DNA of 64,000 nt. It comes from Prorocentrum cordatum (taxonomy: Eukaryota; Sar; Dinophyceae; Prorocentrales; Prorocentraceae). The stretch is taken from NCBI GenBank assembly GCA_963575745.1, contig CAUYUJ010014594.1, positions 322,286-386,285 on the forward strand, written 5' to 3'. Position numbers and translations under genes: made by a program. This document shows positions 20,312 to 32,540 of this stretch, piece after piece. The notes under the pieces were generated by a model, which searched no databases, had not been told where the DNA came from, and worked only from the letters and a program-made list of their open reading frames with translations. Each line of letters begins with the position of its first letter. Positions within the stretch are counted from its first letter, which is position 1.

Positions 20312-21505
20312 CTGGGCGCCGGCGGTAAACCGTCAACCTTTCTTACCGCCGGGGGACTCGTAGAGCTTCCTGACAAAATCGAAAAAATGCAGAGAACGAA
20401 TAGTTTTTCAGCCCAAGCGATTTCAGACCTCTCGATGCAGCAGCCCAACGCCCCCGATGCTTCTGGATTGTCTTCTGTACGAGCCCTGTAGCTCTCCTAC
20501 AGCCCGAGCTACGTGCGTAAATCGACAGCACCTCTCAAGATGACTCGAACAAAACGAATAGTTTGGCAAACCCAGCTCGAGTAGCAGGTAGCAGACCGAG
20601 TTCAGACCTCTGAATGCGACAGACGAACGCGCCTGATGATTCTGAATCGGTTTCTGTGATTATCAGCCCTGTAGCCCCCCTACAGCACCTCTCAAGATGA
20701 CTCGAACAATACGAATAGTTTCGCGAACCTAGCTCGGGCAGCAGACCAACTTCCGAGCTCTGGATTCGACAGGCGGACGCGCCTGATGTCTTCAAATCGA
20801 TTCCTGTGACCACCAGCACTGTAGCCCCCCTACAGCCCGAGTGAGTGCAGAAAACCGACAGCACCTCTCGAGATGACTCGAACAATACGTATAGTTTCGC
20901 GATTCTAGATCGGGCAGCAGACCGAGTTCAGAGCTCTGGATTCAACAGACAAACGCGACTGATGATTCTGAATGGGTTTCTGTAAGTATCAGCTCTATAG
21001 CTGTCCTATAGCTCTATAGCTGTCAGCAAGTACAGAAAACCGAGAGCGCCTGTCAATATGACTCGAATAATACGAATAGCTTTGCGGACCTAGCTCGGCT
21101 AGCAGACCGAGTTCAGACATCTGGCAACAGACGAACGCGTCTGATCATTCTGAATCGATAAGGTGTGCTTACCAGCTCTGTAGCTGTCCTGTATCTCGAG
21201 TTAAGTCCAATATACCGACAGCGCGTATCAAGATGACTCGAAACGGCCGATCCCGCCTGGACGCTTTTTGGCAGTAAAAGGTACCCGATCGAGCTGAGAT
21301 CAAGATGGCGAGCGGGAATAAGATCGAATATCACGGGAAAAATACTAGAGCTCTAACGAGTGGTTGAATTTCCAGAAAAAAATTTCAACCGACCAAAAGT
21401 CAGCAAAAGGTCCGTCGAGATTTTTCTTGCCAACTAGCTCTCCAGCGCCCCAGAATTACTCTTAAGCTTCCAGCAACAACTTGCTAAGGGAAGCTCTACG
21501 AGTTA
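20312..21505 (+). mobile_element. Alpha element, clean insertion in T1
   Basis: CTGGGCGCC at 20312 to GAGTTA at 21505. The left flank GCGCCAGAA and right flank TTCCTCTAGCTCATCGA join to give the uninterrupted T1 sequence seen many times elsewhere. This fixes the element ends with no more than a 1-bp target duplication. About four satellite units inside. Confidence 0.85.
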
Positions 21506-21522
21506 TTCCTCTAGCTCATCGA

Positions 21523-22547
21523 CTGGGCGCCGGCGGTAAACCGTCAACCTTTCTTACCGCCGGGGGACTCGTAGAGCTTCCTGGCCATGTATAATGTCGG
21601 AAAAAATTGCAGAGAATAAATAGTTGTTCAGCCCAAGCGACTGCAGACCTCTCGATGCAACAGCCGAACGCCCCTGATGCTTCTGGATTGTTTTCTGTGC
21701 GCACCAGCTCTGTAGCTCTCCTACAGCCCGAGTTACGTGCAAAAATCAACAGCACCTCTCAAGGTGACTCGAACAATACGAATAGCTTCGCGAACCTAGC
21801 TCGAGTATCGGACTGAGTTCAGACCTCTGAATGCGACAGCCGGCCGCGCCTCAAGGACTTCAAATCGATTCCTGTGATTGCCAGCCCTCTAGCCCCCCTA
21901 CAGCCCGAGTTAAGAGCAGAAAACCGACAGCACCTCTCAAGATGACTCGAGCAATACGAATAGTTTCGCGGACCTAGCTCGGGCAGCAGACCGAGTTCCG
22001 AGCTCTAGATTCGACAGGCGGACGCGCCTGATGTCTCCAAATCGATGCCGCCTACAGCCCGAGTTAAGTACAGAAAACTGACAGCACCTCTCAAGATGAC
22101 TCGAACAATACGAATAGTTTCGCGAACCTAGCTCGGGCAGTAGATCGAGTTCAGAGCTCTGGATTCAACAGACAAGCGCGCCTGATGATTCTGAATCGGT
22201 TTCTGTAAGTATCAGTCAGCTCTGTAGCTGTCCTATAGCTCGAGTAAGAAGCAAAAAACCGACAACGCCTGTCGAGATGACTCGAAACGGCCGATCCCGC
22301 CTGGACGCTTTTTGGCAGTAAAAGGTACCCGATCGAGCTGAGATCAAGACGGCGAGCGGGAATAAGATCGAATATCACGGGAAAGAATACTAGAGCTCTA
22401 ACGAATGGTTGAATTTCGAGAACAAATTTTCAACCGACCAAAAGTCACCAAAAGGTCCGTCGAGATTTCTCTTGCCAACTAGCTCTCCAGCGCGCCGGAA
22501 TTACTCTCAAGCTTCCAGCAACTAGCTAAGGGAAGCTCTGCGAGTTA
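21523..22547 (+). mobile_element. Alpha element
   Basis: CTGGGCGCC at 21523, complete to GCGAGTTA at 22547, directly joined to the next beta head. About three satellite units with the CGATCCCGCCTGGACGC end region. Confidence 0.8.
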
Positions 22548-22579
22548 CTGGGAGCCGGCGGTAAACCGTCAACCAGGTT

Positions 22580-23573
22580 TTTGCGGACTTTGCGGTCGAC
22601 TGTGCAGGCTTTCCAGCCTAGTCGGAAGCAAGGAGCGGACGCATCGGGAGTAGGCGGAAGCCTCACCGATCCAAACGATCAGAGGCGAAAGCCAACTCTT
22701 ATAAGGAGGATGAGAGGTCAAGCACACACACACGACAACAAAGGCATGGCGTGAGTGAGCACAATCAATATCACATCATGTCCTGTCCGAAATACGCTTG
22801 TACAACCCGCGGCAAGATTATAATCGCATGCTCAACGGCCGAGATCTCGGCATCAGTCACTGTTGAAGTTGGATCAATCGAGAACGCCGCACTATACACC
22901 TCCGTCCATATAAGATCATGGCTGAGCGGCTGCCTTGAGAGCCTCGATATCCGTCCAACATCTATCCAGCACCCGACTCCTACGCCGTCGCAAGAGACGC
23001 CACCATCGAATCCAGCTCTGATGGCACAAACGCGAAACACCTGTTGTAACTGAGGGGCGTAAAGCCCTATCCTATCTCGAATCACTGGTGGCCCGACACG
23101 GGCCGTATGAGCGAGTACATCTGCACGCGTGTTCCATTCCCTATATGTGTGGTCGACAATTTCCCTCCCATGACAGGCAGGCCTAATTCCAAACCTCTGA
23201 CACATGTTGTCAAGTTGGTTAATCATTCTGTTGGTCCTATCCTGATATGTACGATTAAGCACCCTCCAGACACCCTGAAGCCAAGACACCACCAGAAGAC
23301 TGTCCCCAGAAATGTACACAGGGATCCCAAATGAGTCGAGGTCGTACTCAACCCCCTTCATATTTTGTAACGCGATACGTTTGGCCAGTTTGTCGTTGAA
23401 AGCCGCAGTGCCCTCTTGAGCCCCATAAGTGTGTAGGTCGTTTTGTGTGATAGTATGTACCTCCTGCAGGGCCCCACCTGTTGTACCGTACCCTTGTCTT
23501 TTCTGAAAATAACTCGGCATCGTCTGTGTACACATGTGTTCGCAGAACTGAACATACGCAGCATCTGTCGGCG
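22580..23573 (-). mobile_element. LINE C: strongly 5'-truncated LINE with a 10-bp target duplication
   Basis: Flanked by perfect CAACCAGGTT duplications (22570-22579 and 23574-23583) in the beta hairpin loop. The tail complement is TTTGCGGACTTTGCGG, next to a stem-loop AGGCT-TTCC-AGCCT (22606-22619). Only the C-terminal coding part was copied. Confidence 0.9.
22771..23535 (-). CDS. LINE C fragment: permuted RNase H domain
   Basis: 254 codons, truncated at the 5' side by the insertion. It preserves the permuted RNase H order: GDSLLVVSWL (Asp 23302-23304), NTRADVLAH (Asp 23119-23121), FDGGVS (Asp 23005-23007), DAEISAVEHA (Glu 22846-22848). The acidic motif set is complete. A Met for independent translation exists but is probably chance. 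Confidence 0.8.
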   Translation of the reverse strand: MCTQTMPSYFQKRQGYGTTGGALQEVHTITQNDLHTYGAQEGTAAFNDKLAKRIALQNMKGVEYDLDSFGIPVYISGDSLLVVSWLQGVWRVLNRTYQDRTNRMINQLDNMCQRFGIRPACHGREIVDHTYREWNTRADVLAHTARVGPPVIRDRIGLYAPQLQQVFRVCAIRAGFDGGVSCDGVGVGCWIDVGRISRLSRQPLSHDLIWTEVYSAAFSIDPTSTVTDAEISAVEHAIIILPRVVQAYFGQDMM

Positions 23574-23890
23574 CAACCAGGTTACTGCCGGGACCCTCGT
23601 ACAGCTCTCAATAGAGCAAGTCGGTTCCGAGATAACAGCAGAACAACGCTTCTCGATATCGGCTTGAAAAATAAAGAAATGTTGTTTTCGGTCGTACACA
23701 ATGTTGGTTCCCCCTAATCTTTTGAACGACATAATGCAGCTAGGGCCCTGGGGATTGCACCATCGAAAGCGCCATGATTCACTGCATAAAATAAAAATTC
23801 GAATTTGCAAAACGAATTTCAAAATCTCTCACTATCTTCGAAAAACCGCCCCCAGGTCACCACATTGTCCGCCCGAGCCGGGTTGGCCAA

Positions 23891-24848
23891 CTGGGAGCCG
23901 GCGGTAAACCGTCAACCAGGTTACCGCCGGGAGCCTCGTAGAGCTCTCGTCTGCACGACGCTGCTTGGAACACATGGGGGGGAAAAAGCTTTTAAAATTA
24001 AGTTTTTTAGCTTTCACCGAAAGTCGGTTGATTCAAGTGGGGAACCGACAGCACCTCTCAGATCACTCGTATAATACGAATAGTTTCGCGGATCTAGCCC
24101 GAGTAGCAGACCGAGTTCAGACCTCTCGATGTAAAAGACAAACGCGCCTGATGATTCTAAATCGGTTTCTGTAAGTAGCAGCTCTGTACCTCTCCTAAAT
24201 CTTGAGAAGTACAGAAACCCGTCAACGCGTGTCAAGATGCTCGAAACGGCCGACGGTTCCCTCAAGTCTTTTGATACTAATATTGTAGCTACGGACCTGA
24301 GAATTTCACAGGCAGACGCGGCACAACCCACTACAGATGAGAAAAATACCGGTTCCCAAAACGAACTTTACAATTTTGCACAAAGATTGCACTGGAAACC
24401 GGCGGTAAACCGTCAACCAGGTTACCGCCGGGCATCTCGTAGAGCTCTTTTCTTGCACAGCGCTCCTCGGAAAACGTGAAGGAAGCTTCTGAAGCGAGAG
24501 CCGAAAATCTCAAAAAATGACGATCTTTCGGTTTTCATCAAAGTCGTGTCCTCCGAGTTGTTTGATTGCATATAACATCTGTGGACCTGAGAATTTGACT
24601 GACAGACGAAGCATAACCACTCGCCTTCCTCCATCTCTGCCTGCTCACCGAAAAAGCTTATCAGATGACTGAGAAAAACGCTTTTTTGGCCTCGATCCAA
24701 AGTAAGTTCCTCCAAGTGTTTTGATAGTAAACCTGCTCCTAGAGCCATAAAAAATTAACCAGCATCTGCGCCAGAGCTTACTACAGGGAATGAAAATCTC
24801 ACTTCTGAAAACGAATTTCAAAATTTTGCATAGAGGAGGAAGAAGAAG

Positions 24849-24936
<88 letters not shown>

Positions 24937-25002
24937 GATCCCATGCTACCACATCCTCTCTTTTGGTCGGGCCGGCCAACTAGCTCCACCCTGCGCCCGA
25001 AC
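23891..25002 (+). repeat. Beta variants with one satellite unit and a long A tract
   Basis: A beta head at 23891, an internal 177-bp satellite unit at about 24045-24240, a second beta head at 24395, and a tail with an 87-base A run at 24849-24935. T1-like CTAGCTCCACCCTGCGCCCG precedes the next head. No gene. Confidence 0.7.
24849..24935. repeat. Homopolymer A, 87 bases
   Basis: An uninterrupted A run preceded by AGAAGAAGA. The sister copy at about 28845 has only seven A at this place, so the tract has expanded inside the repeat and is not a retrotransposon tail. Confidence 0.9.
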
Positions 25003-25401
25003 TTGGAACCGGCGGTAAACCGTCAACCAGGTTACCGCCGGGGCTCTCGTAGAGCTCTTTTCTCGCACGGCGCTGCTCGGTGCACACCAAGGAAGCGTCT
25101 GGAGCAAGATCAAAAAAACTCGAAAAATCACGTTTTCATGTTTTATCCCAAGACGGTTGCTCCAAGTGTTTTGATAGCAATACTGCACCTACGGACCTAA
25201 GAATTTGACTGGCAGACGCGGCATAACCCACTACAGGTGCGAAAAATTTGGTTTCTCAAAATGAATGGTCAAATAGCTTTGAAATATTCGCAAAAGCACC
25301 CAAAAGTTGCCACTTTGTCCTTTCTGGTCGGCTCGACCAACTAGCTCCACCCCGCGCCGGAATTCCTCTAGCTCATCGATGCCGAAGAGCTCTACGAGGT
25401 A
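25003..25401 (+). mobile_element. Complete beta element
   Basis: CTTGGAACCGGCGG to GAGCTCTACGAGGTA, 399 bp, with intact hairpin arms and a T1-type end. A useful reference copy; no coding content. Confidence 0.8.
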
Positions 25402-25487
25402 TTCCTCTTAGCTCTTTGCTGAAGAGCTCTACGAGGTACTTGGTAGCGTCCAAAACTGGAAACCGGCGGTAAACCGTCAACCAGGTT

Positions 25488-28437
25488 TTCGCGGGCTTTG
25501 CGGTGGGGTCCTCCAGCACATGCAAGCAGCGGTGCTCCCCGCGGCCACCAGGCGCAAGTGGCTCTACCGAGCGTGTGAGACGCTATCTATAACGGACGCA
25601 ATCTGCGAGATTGAGTGAATTAGCTTCGAGGCGGCCGTTAACTCACAGACCGTCACGGTTGACTCCCTATCGAGGCCAAACGCCTCTTCGGCAATCACGT
25701 GACACTGTATAGCATTTTTATGTTCTACAAAAGCCTGCAGCCACCAGCCTCCCCCAGCCCCAATATCCGAGGTGCCTCCGTCGAAGTAACCCCTCAATCC
25801 TAAAACTTTCGAAGTATATAAAGGGGCAAGATACTCGTTTCTCTTCGATGTGTGTGGGCAAGCTCTGCAAGCCCACGTGAGTTCATCAGCATAACTGTTA
25901 CCCTCCCTATAAAGATGCTTGATTGGGTCAGCCCCCGCACACGCAGTTCTCAAACAGGTGTCCGTTATACCATCAAGAGTGTTTGTGCCGCCTCCAAAGT
26001 GTTGTTATAGCCCATGTTCGTGCACCTCCAGTGCCCTCTTATCCATTGGACCACACACAAGCTGTCACCCAGTATTTCAAATGGAATCTTATCAGACTCA
26101 TAGTCAAAGATAGTCTCATTTTCAAAGTTATGAGCAATGCGACGCGCAATCCTATCATTATTAACTTTCGTCTCCTCCTCCTCCGTACGTACAACCGAAA
26201 CTCTAGGTTTGGCCAGATAGTCGAGAATGGCGGGCAGGTGCAATCTTTTGAGCAACTTCTCAACGAAAATCGACCAATCTTCTTTCCCAAACATCATAGT
26301 CTCCCACCACTTCGTATTGCCATTTTGATCAGCAATGAAGACATCTTCCCATTTTCTCCAACCGACGTATTTAGTCCCACCACGCCATCCAAGAAGAGCA
26401 GCCTGAGAATCCCTCGAGCGTGCAGCGAACGCGCGACGATGAGCGGCCCAGTCACCTGACGCATGCATCATGCCCAACCGCGCCTGAGAGTAGGCGTTGA
26501 GTTTGAAGACATTCACGTTTGCGCCAGAGGGTCGTGCCTCTCGCGGCTCACTATCATGATTAGAAGAGGGGGGGTCCCGTGGTCGCTTACTTCCCTGTGG
26601 GGCAGCAGACTGACTATCGGCGGAAGCGATGGGGTCATCATTCACCTGAGCAATACACCGTCTCTTTTGACTGCCCCTTGGCGAACATATTTCATCCCGA
26701 TCTCTTTTGTCGCATGGGCGTTGGGGCTGTCTGACACGCTTGGCGAGCTCCTCCTGGCTCGCAGTGAGACTCGGGCCAGGGCACCGCTTCTCTCCCCTGG
26801 CGGCCAGACGGGTCTCCACAATCTGCCTGCGACGATTCTTGGCCGCGGGCGTGGGTTCGCTCTCACCGTCGGCTGGGGGGGCTGTGGCCACAGGACTGAC
26901 AGTGCCTTGGGCTTCGCGCTGGCTGCTCCTTTCTTCCAGGAGCCTGGCGCACTCAAACAGATGCGCCACCTGCAGCGGATCACTCAAAGGAACTCTTATT
27001 CTGGACGCAGACGACACACGACCAGAAGAACAATGAGCATCCTTTTTGTTCGGCTCCAAAGAAACTCTTATACTGGACGCAGACGACACACGACCAGAAG
27101 AACGTTGACAATCTTTTTTGTGCTCCGTCAGTCCCCCACGGCTACCAAACATAGCCGCAGGTCTCTGGGGCTCAGGCGAAACACTCTGAGGCACAGCACG
27201 AGGCGGACAATGAGAATGAATGGAGTGTGTACTGTGTGTGTGCAGCGTAGCTGTCGGAATATAACAAGGCAACTGATCGAAAGAACTTCCTCTCTCAGCC
27301 TGCGGCACAGAAGACATCGAACGAAGGTGTGCATGCTCTCCACTGTTCGTGTGCAGCGTAGCTGTCTGAATATAACTGGGCAACGTGTCGAAGGAACGGT
27401 CATCAACCTGCGGCACAGGCAACAAAGAATGGACATGTGTTGTATCATCACTGTGAGTGTGCAGCGTAGCTGTCTGAATAAAGCTGGGCGCGGACTCCAA
27501 AGATCGTTGGCCAGACAACTGAGGCACAGGCAAAGAAGAATGGACATGTGTGTGAGCCTGACTGTACGTGTGCAGCGAAGCTGTCGGATCAACATGTACT
27601 CTGTCTGTGTGCAGCGTAGCTGTCGGGATATTTTGACACGCAAAGCCTCTGGCAAAGCAAGCAATATCTTTCGCCCAGAGCCAGTTCTTGTGAATGAAGA
27701 GTTCCACCGCCGACTGAAATCCAAGGTTGGCGAACTGGTCGCGAGCATACTTGAACCTCCTCTTTTGGTAGACCGTCCAATATTCAGTCACTCCTTTCCT
27801 CCTTCCTCCGATGATAGCTAATAGCTTTCCTTCCCAGGAGAATATTTTTTTGTGCCGTGATGTTGTCAATCGTCATCCCTTCAATTGCGAAAAGTAGCTT
27901 ACTCTGGATACGGAGTCGGTATCGCTGGAATCGTCTCTCAATCGGGATGCGATGACTTCTATAATATTCGATGTCGGCAAAGAAGGCACCACGGGCACGA
28001 TCCAAGTTGAATTGCAGATCGCTATGCTGTGTCCAATATCTGTCCAACCTGTAACCCAGGATGTCCAAAGTGTTAACGCATTCAAGTTTATACGTGTGGG
28101 TCTGGATATGAAGAACTACATCATTCGAGCCATTGACGCCAAAGGGGATGAGCTTGAGAGAGGATGGTTTCCAATTGAGGCCGGCCTGGAGCAGGGGGAG
28201 AGTGAGCTCAGTCACCATGGTCCTGAGCTGCCGTTCATCTCTAGCGTACAGCAACAAATTGTCCGCCCAGAGGGCATGTGAAATCGTCGATCTAGTGGGC
28301 ATGGGAACGGGGGACTCGACTACATAACCCAGATCACGCCCTGGCCAGGTCCCGACGATATCATTCCACAAGGCCACACTCACCACTTTGAATATGAATG
28401 GTCCGTCCACCCCGCCCGTCCTGATACTCCGATCCCA
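25488..28437 (-). mobile_element. LINE D: truncated, frameshifted LINE
   Basis: Inserted after CAACCAGGTT. Tail complement TTCGCGGGCTTTGCGG, then a stem with GGGG..AGCAC..GTGCT-CCCC (about 25505-25540). The 5' end is truncated in the RT palm (WDRSIRTGG). No target duplication is visible, and about 12 bp of host are missing at the 5' junction. Confidence 0.85.
25564..28437 (-). pseudogene. LINE D polyprotein with two frameshifts: RT, His-rich repeats, permuted RNase H
   Basis: Three frame segments. 28437 to about 27850 has RT motif B SIRTGGVDGP, motif C HALWADNLL (Asp 28261-28263) and the thumb. About 27850 to 25995 continues the thumb, then 4-5 imperfect repeats with QTATLHTHS and VHSLLPVPQ, then a linker and GDSLCVVQW (Asp 26064-26066). 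About 25995 to 25564 has SYADELT (25885-25887), FDGGTS (25780-25782) and CELTAAS (Glu 25642-25644). The first shift lies at an A7 run (minus strand) near 27850, consistent with one inserted A; the second lies near 25990. The RNase H order is again permuted. Confidence 0.85.
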
Positions 28438-28924
28438 ACCCGGGCACATCGTAGAGCTCTTTTCTTGCATAGCGCTCCTCGGAAAACATGAGTGAAGCTT
28501 CTGAAGCGAGAGCCGAAAAACTCGAAAAATGACGATTTTTCGGTTTTCATTAAAGTCGTGTCCTCCAAGTTGTTTGATAGCAATACAACACCTGCGGACC
28601 TGAGAACTTGACTGACAGACGCGGCATAATCACTCCCCTCCCTCCATCCATGCCTGCTCACCGAAAAAGCTTATCAGATGACTCAGAAAAACCATTCTTT
28701 GGTGTCGATACAAAGTCGGTTCCTCCAAGTGTTTTGATAGTAATACTGCTTCTAGAGCCATAAAAATCGAACCAGGATCTGCGTCATAGCTTACCACAGG
28801 AGTTGAAAATCTGACTTCTGAAAACGAATTTCAAAATTTTGCATAGAGTGAAAAAAACCGACCCCAGGTTACCACATTCTCTCTTTTGGTCGGGCCGGCC
28901 AACTAGCCCCACCCTGCGCCCGAA

Positions 28925-30271
28925 CTGGGAGCCGGCGGTAAACCGTCAACCAGGTTACCGCCGGGATCTCGTAGAGCTCTTTTCTCGCGCGGCGCTGCTC
29001 GGAACACACGGTAAGAGCTTTCTCAAGCGTGAAGAAACAAGCTCGAAAAATAAGTTTGCTCCGTTTTCATCTAGCGTCAGTTTCCGTGATAGTAACATTA
29101 CCAGACCTGACACTTGGACTGGCAGACACACGTGAGAAATATATGTTTTCTTCTGATTTCTGTGCAGGAGAGCTCTGACGCTCATCTGCGGCTCGAGTTA
29201 AGTGAAAAATTCACCATCAGTTCGAAAAAAAATCAGTCGCATACGAATAGTTTTGCGAACCTAGCTCGAGTAGCAGATCTGGTGAGAGCTCTAGATGATT
29301 CAGCCGAATGCCTCTGATGAATTCGAATCGGTTTCTGTACGCATCAGCTCGCTAGCTCACCTACAGCTCGAGCTAAGTACATAATACCAACAGCGCCTGT
29401 AGAGAGAACTTGGGAAATACGAATAGCGTCGCCTAGCTCGAGTAGCAGACCGAGCTCAGACCTCTCGATGCAACAGACAAACGCGCCTAGTCATACTAAT
29501 TCAGTGAATGTACGCACCAGCTCTGTAGCTCCTCTAAATCTTGAGCTCAGTACAGGAAACCGACAGTACTTGTCAAAATGACTCGAAGAATACGAATAGT
29601 TCTGCCGACCTAGCTCGAGTAGCAGACCGGGTCAGACCTATGGATGGAATAGACGAACGCGCCTGATAATTCTGAATCGGTTTCTGTAAATACCAACTCT
29701 GTAGCTTTCCTGAATCTCGAGTTAAATACAGAAAACCGCCAACGCGTGTCAAGATGACTCGAAACACAGTCGGTTCCCCTTGAGTCTTTTGATAGTAATA
29801 CTGCAACTACGGACCTAGGAATTTGACTGGCAGACGCGGCATAACCCACTACAGGTGGGAAAAAATACCTGTTCTTAAAACGAACTTTCAAATTTTACAC
29901 ACACACAAAATCTTCTACGAGGCATTATGAAGCGATTTCTGTTAGAATCAGCACTGTAGCTATCCAAAATCTCGAGTTAAGTACAAAAACCGTGAAGGCG
30001 TGTCAAGATGGCTCGGAACCTATTCAGTTCCTCCAAGTGTGTTGATAGTAATACTACACCTACAGACCTGAAAATTTGACTGGCAGGCTCGGCATAACCC
30101 ACTAGAGGTGCGAACAAACTGCTTTTTCAAAATAAATGGTCAAATATCTCTCAAATCTTAGGAAAACCGACCAAAAGTTAACACTTTGTCCTTTCTGGTC
30201 GGGCGGGCCAACTAGCTCCATCCCGCGCCAGAATTCCTCTAGCTCATCGATAACGAAGAGCTCGACGAGGT
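28925..30271 (+). repeat. Beta copies with embedded satellite
   Basis: Beta head at 28925, a short body, satellite units at about 29215-29770, a second beta body (GGCATAACCCACTACAGGTG at about 29840) with an additional partial satellite, ending in T1 at 30211-30271. No gene. Confidence 0.7.
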
Positions 30272-31060
30272 ATTCCTCTTAGCTCTTTGCTGAAGAGCTC
30301 TACGAGGTACCCGGAGAGCAAAGAGACCTCCCGAACGGGACATCTTCTCTGGAGAGCTCTGGGGGGCTCCCCTGAAGCGCTTCGAAAGCGCTGCCAGGAA
30401 CACTTCCACGCATGCCTGCACGCTTGCAGGCACGCGTGGACGCCTGCCGGAAGCGCTCCCGGACCCGCTGCGACCTCCGGCGAGTTGCTGCGAGGATCGT
30501 GGAGCGGCGGAGATGGGCTGCTGGCGGGCACCACCACCGTCCGGCTTCTAATCTAAAACCCTCTAGCTCACAGAGAGCTCTCCGGGAAAAACCGACCCAA
30601 AGTTACCACATTGTCGCTTAAGGTCGGGTCGGCCAACTAGCTCCACCCTGCGCCCGAATTCCTCTTAGCTCATCTTGCCGATTAGGAGCTCTACGAGGTA
30701 CTAGCTGCACCCCGCGGCAGAATTCCTGTAGCTCATCGGTGCCGAAGAGCTCTACGAGGTATAACGAAGACTCTACAAGGTAAACCCGGAGAGCGAAGAA
30801 CCTCTTGAACGGGAAATCTTTCCTGGAGAGCTCTGGGGGGCTCCCCAGAAGAGCTTCTGAAGCGCTGCCAGGAACGCTTCCACGCGTGCCTGCACGCTTG
30901 CAGGCACGCGTGGACGCGTGCTGGAAGCGCCCCCGAACCCGCTGCCGACCCAAACGAGCCGCTGCGGGGATTCTGGACCGGCGAAGATGGGCTGCTGGCG
31001 GGCACCACCACCGTCCGGCTTCTACTCTGTAACCCTATAGCTCTCAGAGAGCTCTCCGGG
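30272..31060 (+). repeat. Two G-family copies separated by beta tail and T1
   Basis: G copies at 30309-30594 and 30783-31060, both with CCCGGAGAGC ... GCTCTCCGGG ends. T1 modules at 30645-30700 and 30701-30761. Sequence after each G copy resumes beta (AAACCGACCC, AATATCTTTC), so G copies are insertions. Confidence 0.8.
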
Positions 31061-32540
31061 AAAATATCTTTCAAATATGCGCAGAACCACCCAAAAGTTG
31101 CCACTTTGTCCTTTCTGGTAGGCTCGACCAAGTAGCTCCACCCCGCGCCGGAATTCCTCTAGCTCATCGATGCCGAGGAGCTCTACGAGGTATTTTTCTT
31201 GCCAACTAGCTCTCCAGCGCCCCGGAATTACTCCTGAGCTTCCAGCAACTAGCTAAGGGAAGCTCTACGAGTTACTAGCTAGACCCTGCGCCCGAATTCC
31301 TCTTAGCTCATCTTGGCGAAGAGCTCTACGAGGTGCTAGCTCCACCCCGCGCCGGAATTCCTCTAGCTCATCGATGCCGAAGAGCTCTACGAGGTATTAC
31401 TCTTAAGCTTCCAGTAACTAGCTAAGGAAAGCTCCACGAGTTACTAGCTGCACCCCGCGCCGGAATTCCTCTAGCTCATCGATGCCGAAGAGCTCTACAA
31501 GGTACGATACCAAGTACCTCGTAGAGCTCTTCGGCATCGATGAGCTAGAGGAATTCCGGCGCGGGGTGGAGCTAGTTCCCGGAGAGCTCTCTGAAAGCGA
31601 TAGGGTTTTATAGTTTAGAAGCCGGACGGTGGTGGTGCCTGCCAGCAGCCCATCTTCGCCGCTCCAGAATCCCCGGAGGGGCTTGTAAAACGTTGCAGGG
31701 TGTCCAGAGGCGCTTCCGGCACGCGTCCACGCCTGCCTGCCGGAGTGCAGGCACGCGTGGAAGCGTGCCCGAAGCGCTTCAGAGCGCTTCAGGAAAGCCC
31801 CCCAGAGCTCTTCAGGGAAGCCATCCTGTTCCGGAAGTTCCCGGAGAGCTCTCTGAGAGCTAGAGGGTTTTAGATTCGAAGCCAAACGGTGGTGGTGCCC
31901 GTCAGCAGCCCATCTCCGCTGGTCCAGGATCCTCGCAGCGATTCGCCCGACCCGGCAGCGGGTCCGGGAAAGCTTCCGGCAAGCGTCTACGCGTGCCTGC
32001 ACGCGTGCAGGCACGCGTGGAAGCGCTCCTGGCAGCAAGTGGGAACCGGCGGTAAACCGTAACTCGTAGAGCTTCCCTTAGCTACTTGCTGGAAGCTTAA
32101 GAGTAATACCTCGTAGAGCTCATCGCTATCGACGAGCTAGAGGAATTCCGGCGCGGGGGGGAGCTAATTGGCCCACCCGACCAAAAAGGACACAGTAACT
32201 CGCAGAGCTTCCCTTAGCTAGTTGCTGGAAGCTTAAGAGTAATTCCGGGGCGCTGGAGAGCCAGTAACTAGTAGAGCTTCCCTTGGCTAGTTGCTGGAAG
32301 CTTAAAGAGTAATACCTCGTAGAGCTCTTTGGCATCGATGAGCTAGAGGAATTCGGGCGCGGGGTGCAGCTAGTACCTCGTAGAGCTCTTCGCCAAGATG
32401 CGCTACAGGGAACTCGGGCGCAGGGTGGAGCTAGTACCTCGTAGAGCTCTTCGCCAAGATGAGCTATGAGCTAAGAGGAATACCTTGTAGAGCTCTTCGG
32501 CAAGATGAGCTAAGAGGAAGTCGTGCGCAGGGTGGAGCTA
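31061..32540. repeat. Array of T1/T2 modules in both orientations with two G copies
   Basis: Forward T1 at 31134, 31277, 31337 and 31445, T2 pieces between, then a switch to reverse T1 at 31514. Reverse G copies lie at 31576-31838 and 31838-32036. Reverse T1/T2 modules at 32106, 32317, 32374 and 32433 follow. Modules are joined at GAGGTA|CTAG or its complement. Confidence 0.75.

Larger units (their letters stand above)
22548..23890 (+). repeat. Beta element hosting LINE C
   Basis: Left arm 22548-22579, right arm from 23584 (ACTGCCGGG, one substitution), beta body to 23890 where another beta head follows. Confidence 0.85.
25456..28924 (+). repeat. Beta element hosting LINE D
   Basis: Left arm CTGGAAACCGGCGGTAAACC at 25456; the host resumes at about 28438 (CCGGGCACATCGTAGAGCTC). 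The hairpin right arm is lost. The beta body continues to the head at 28925. Confidence 0.8.

Noticed and set aside
24790-25200. Open frame with a lysine homopolymer
   Set aside because: Direct translation of the 87-base A tract and flanking beta repeat, with no independent coding signal.
26463-27821. 452-codon plus-strand open frame opposite LINE D
   Set aside because: It is antisense to a region with clear RT/RNase H-linked protein content on the minus strand, is Arg/His/Ser-rich and has no recognisable domain.
27840-27860. A7 run in LINE D as a programmed frameshift site
   Set aside because: The frame change is +1 relative to the RT frame, not -1, and the aligned proteins of LINE B and E have no shift there, so a homopolymer insertion is more likely.
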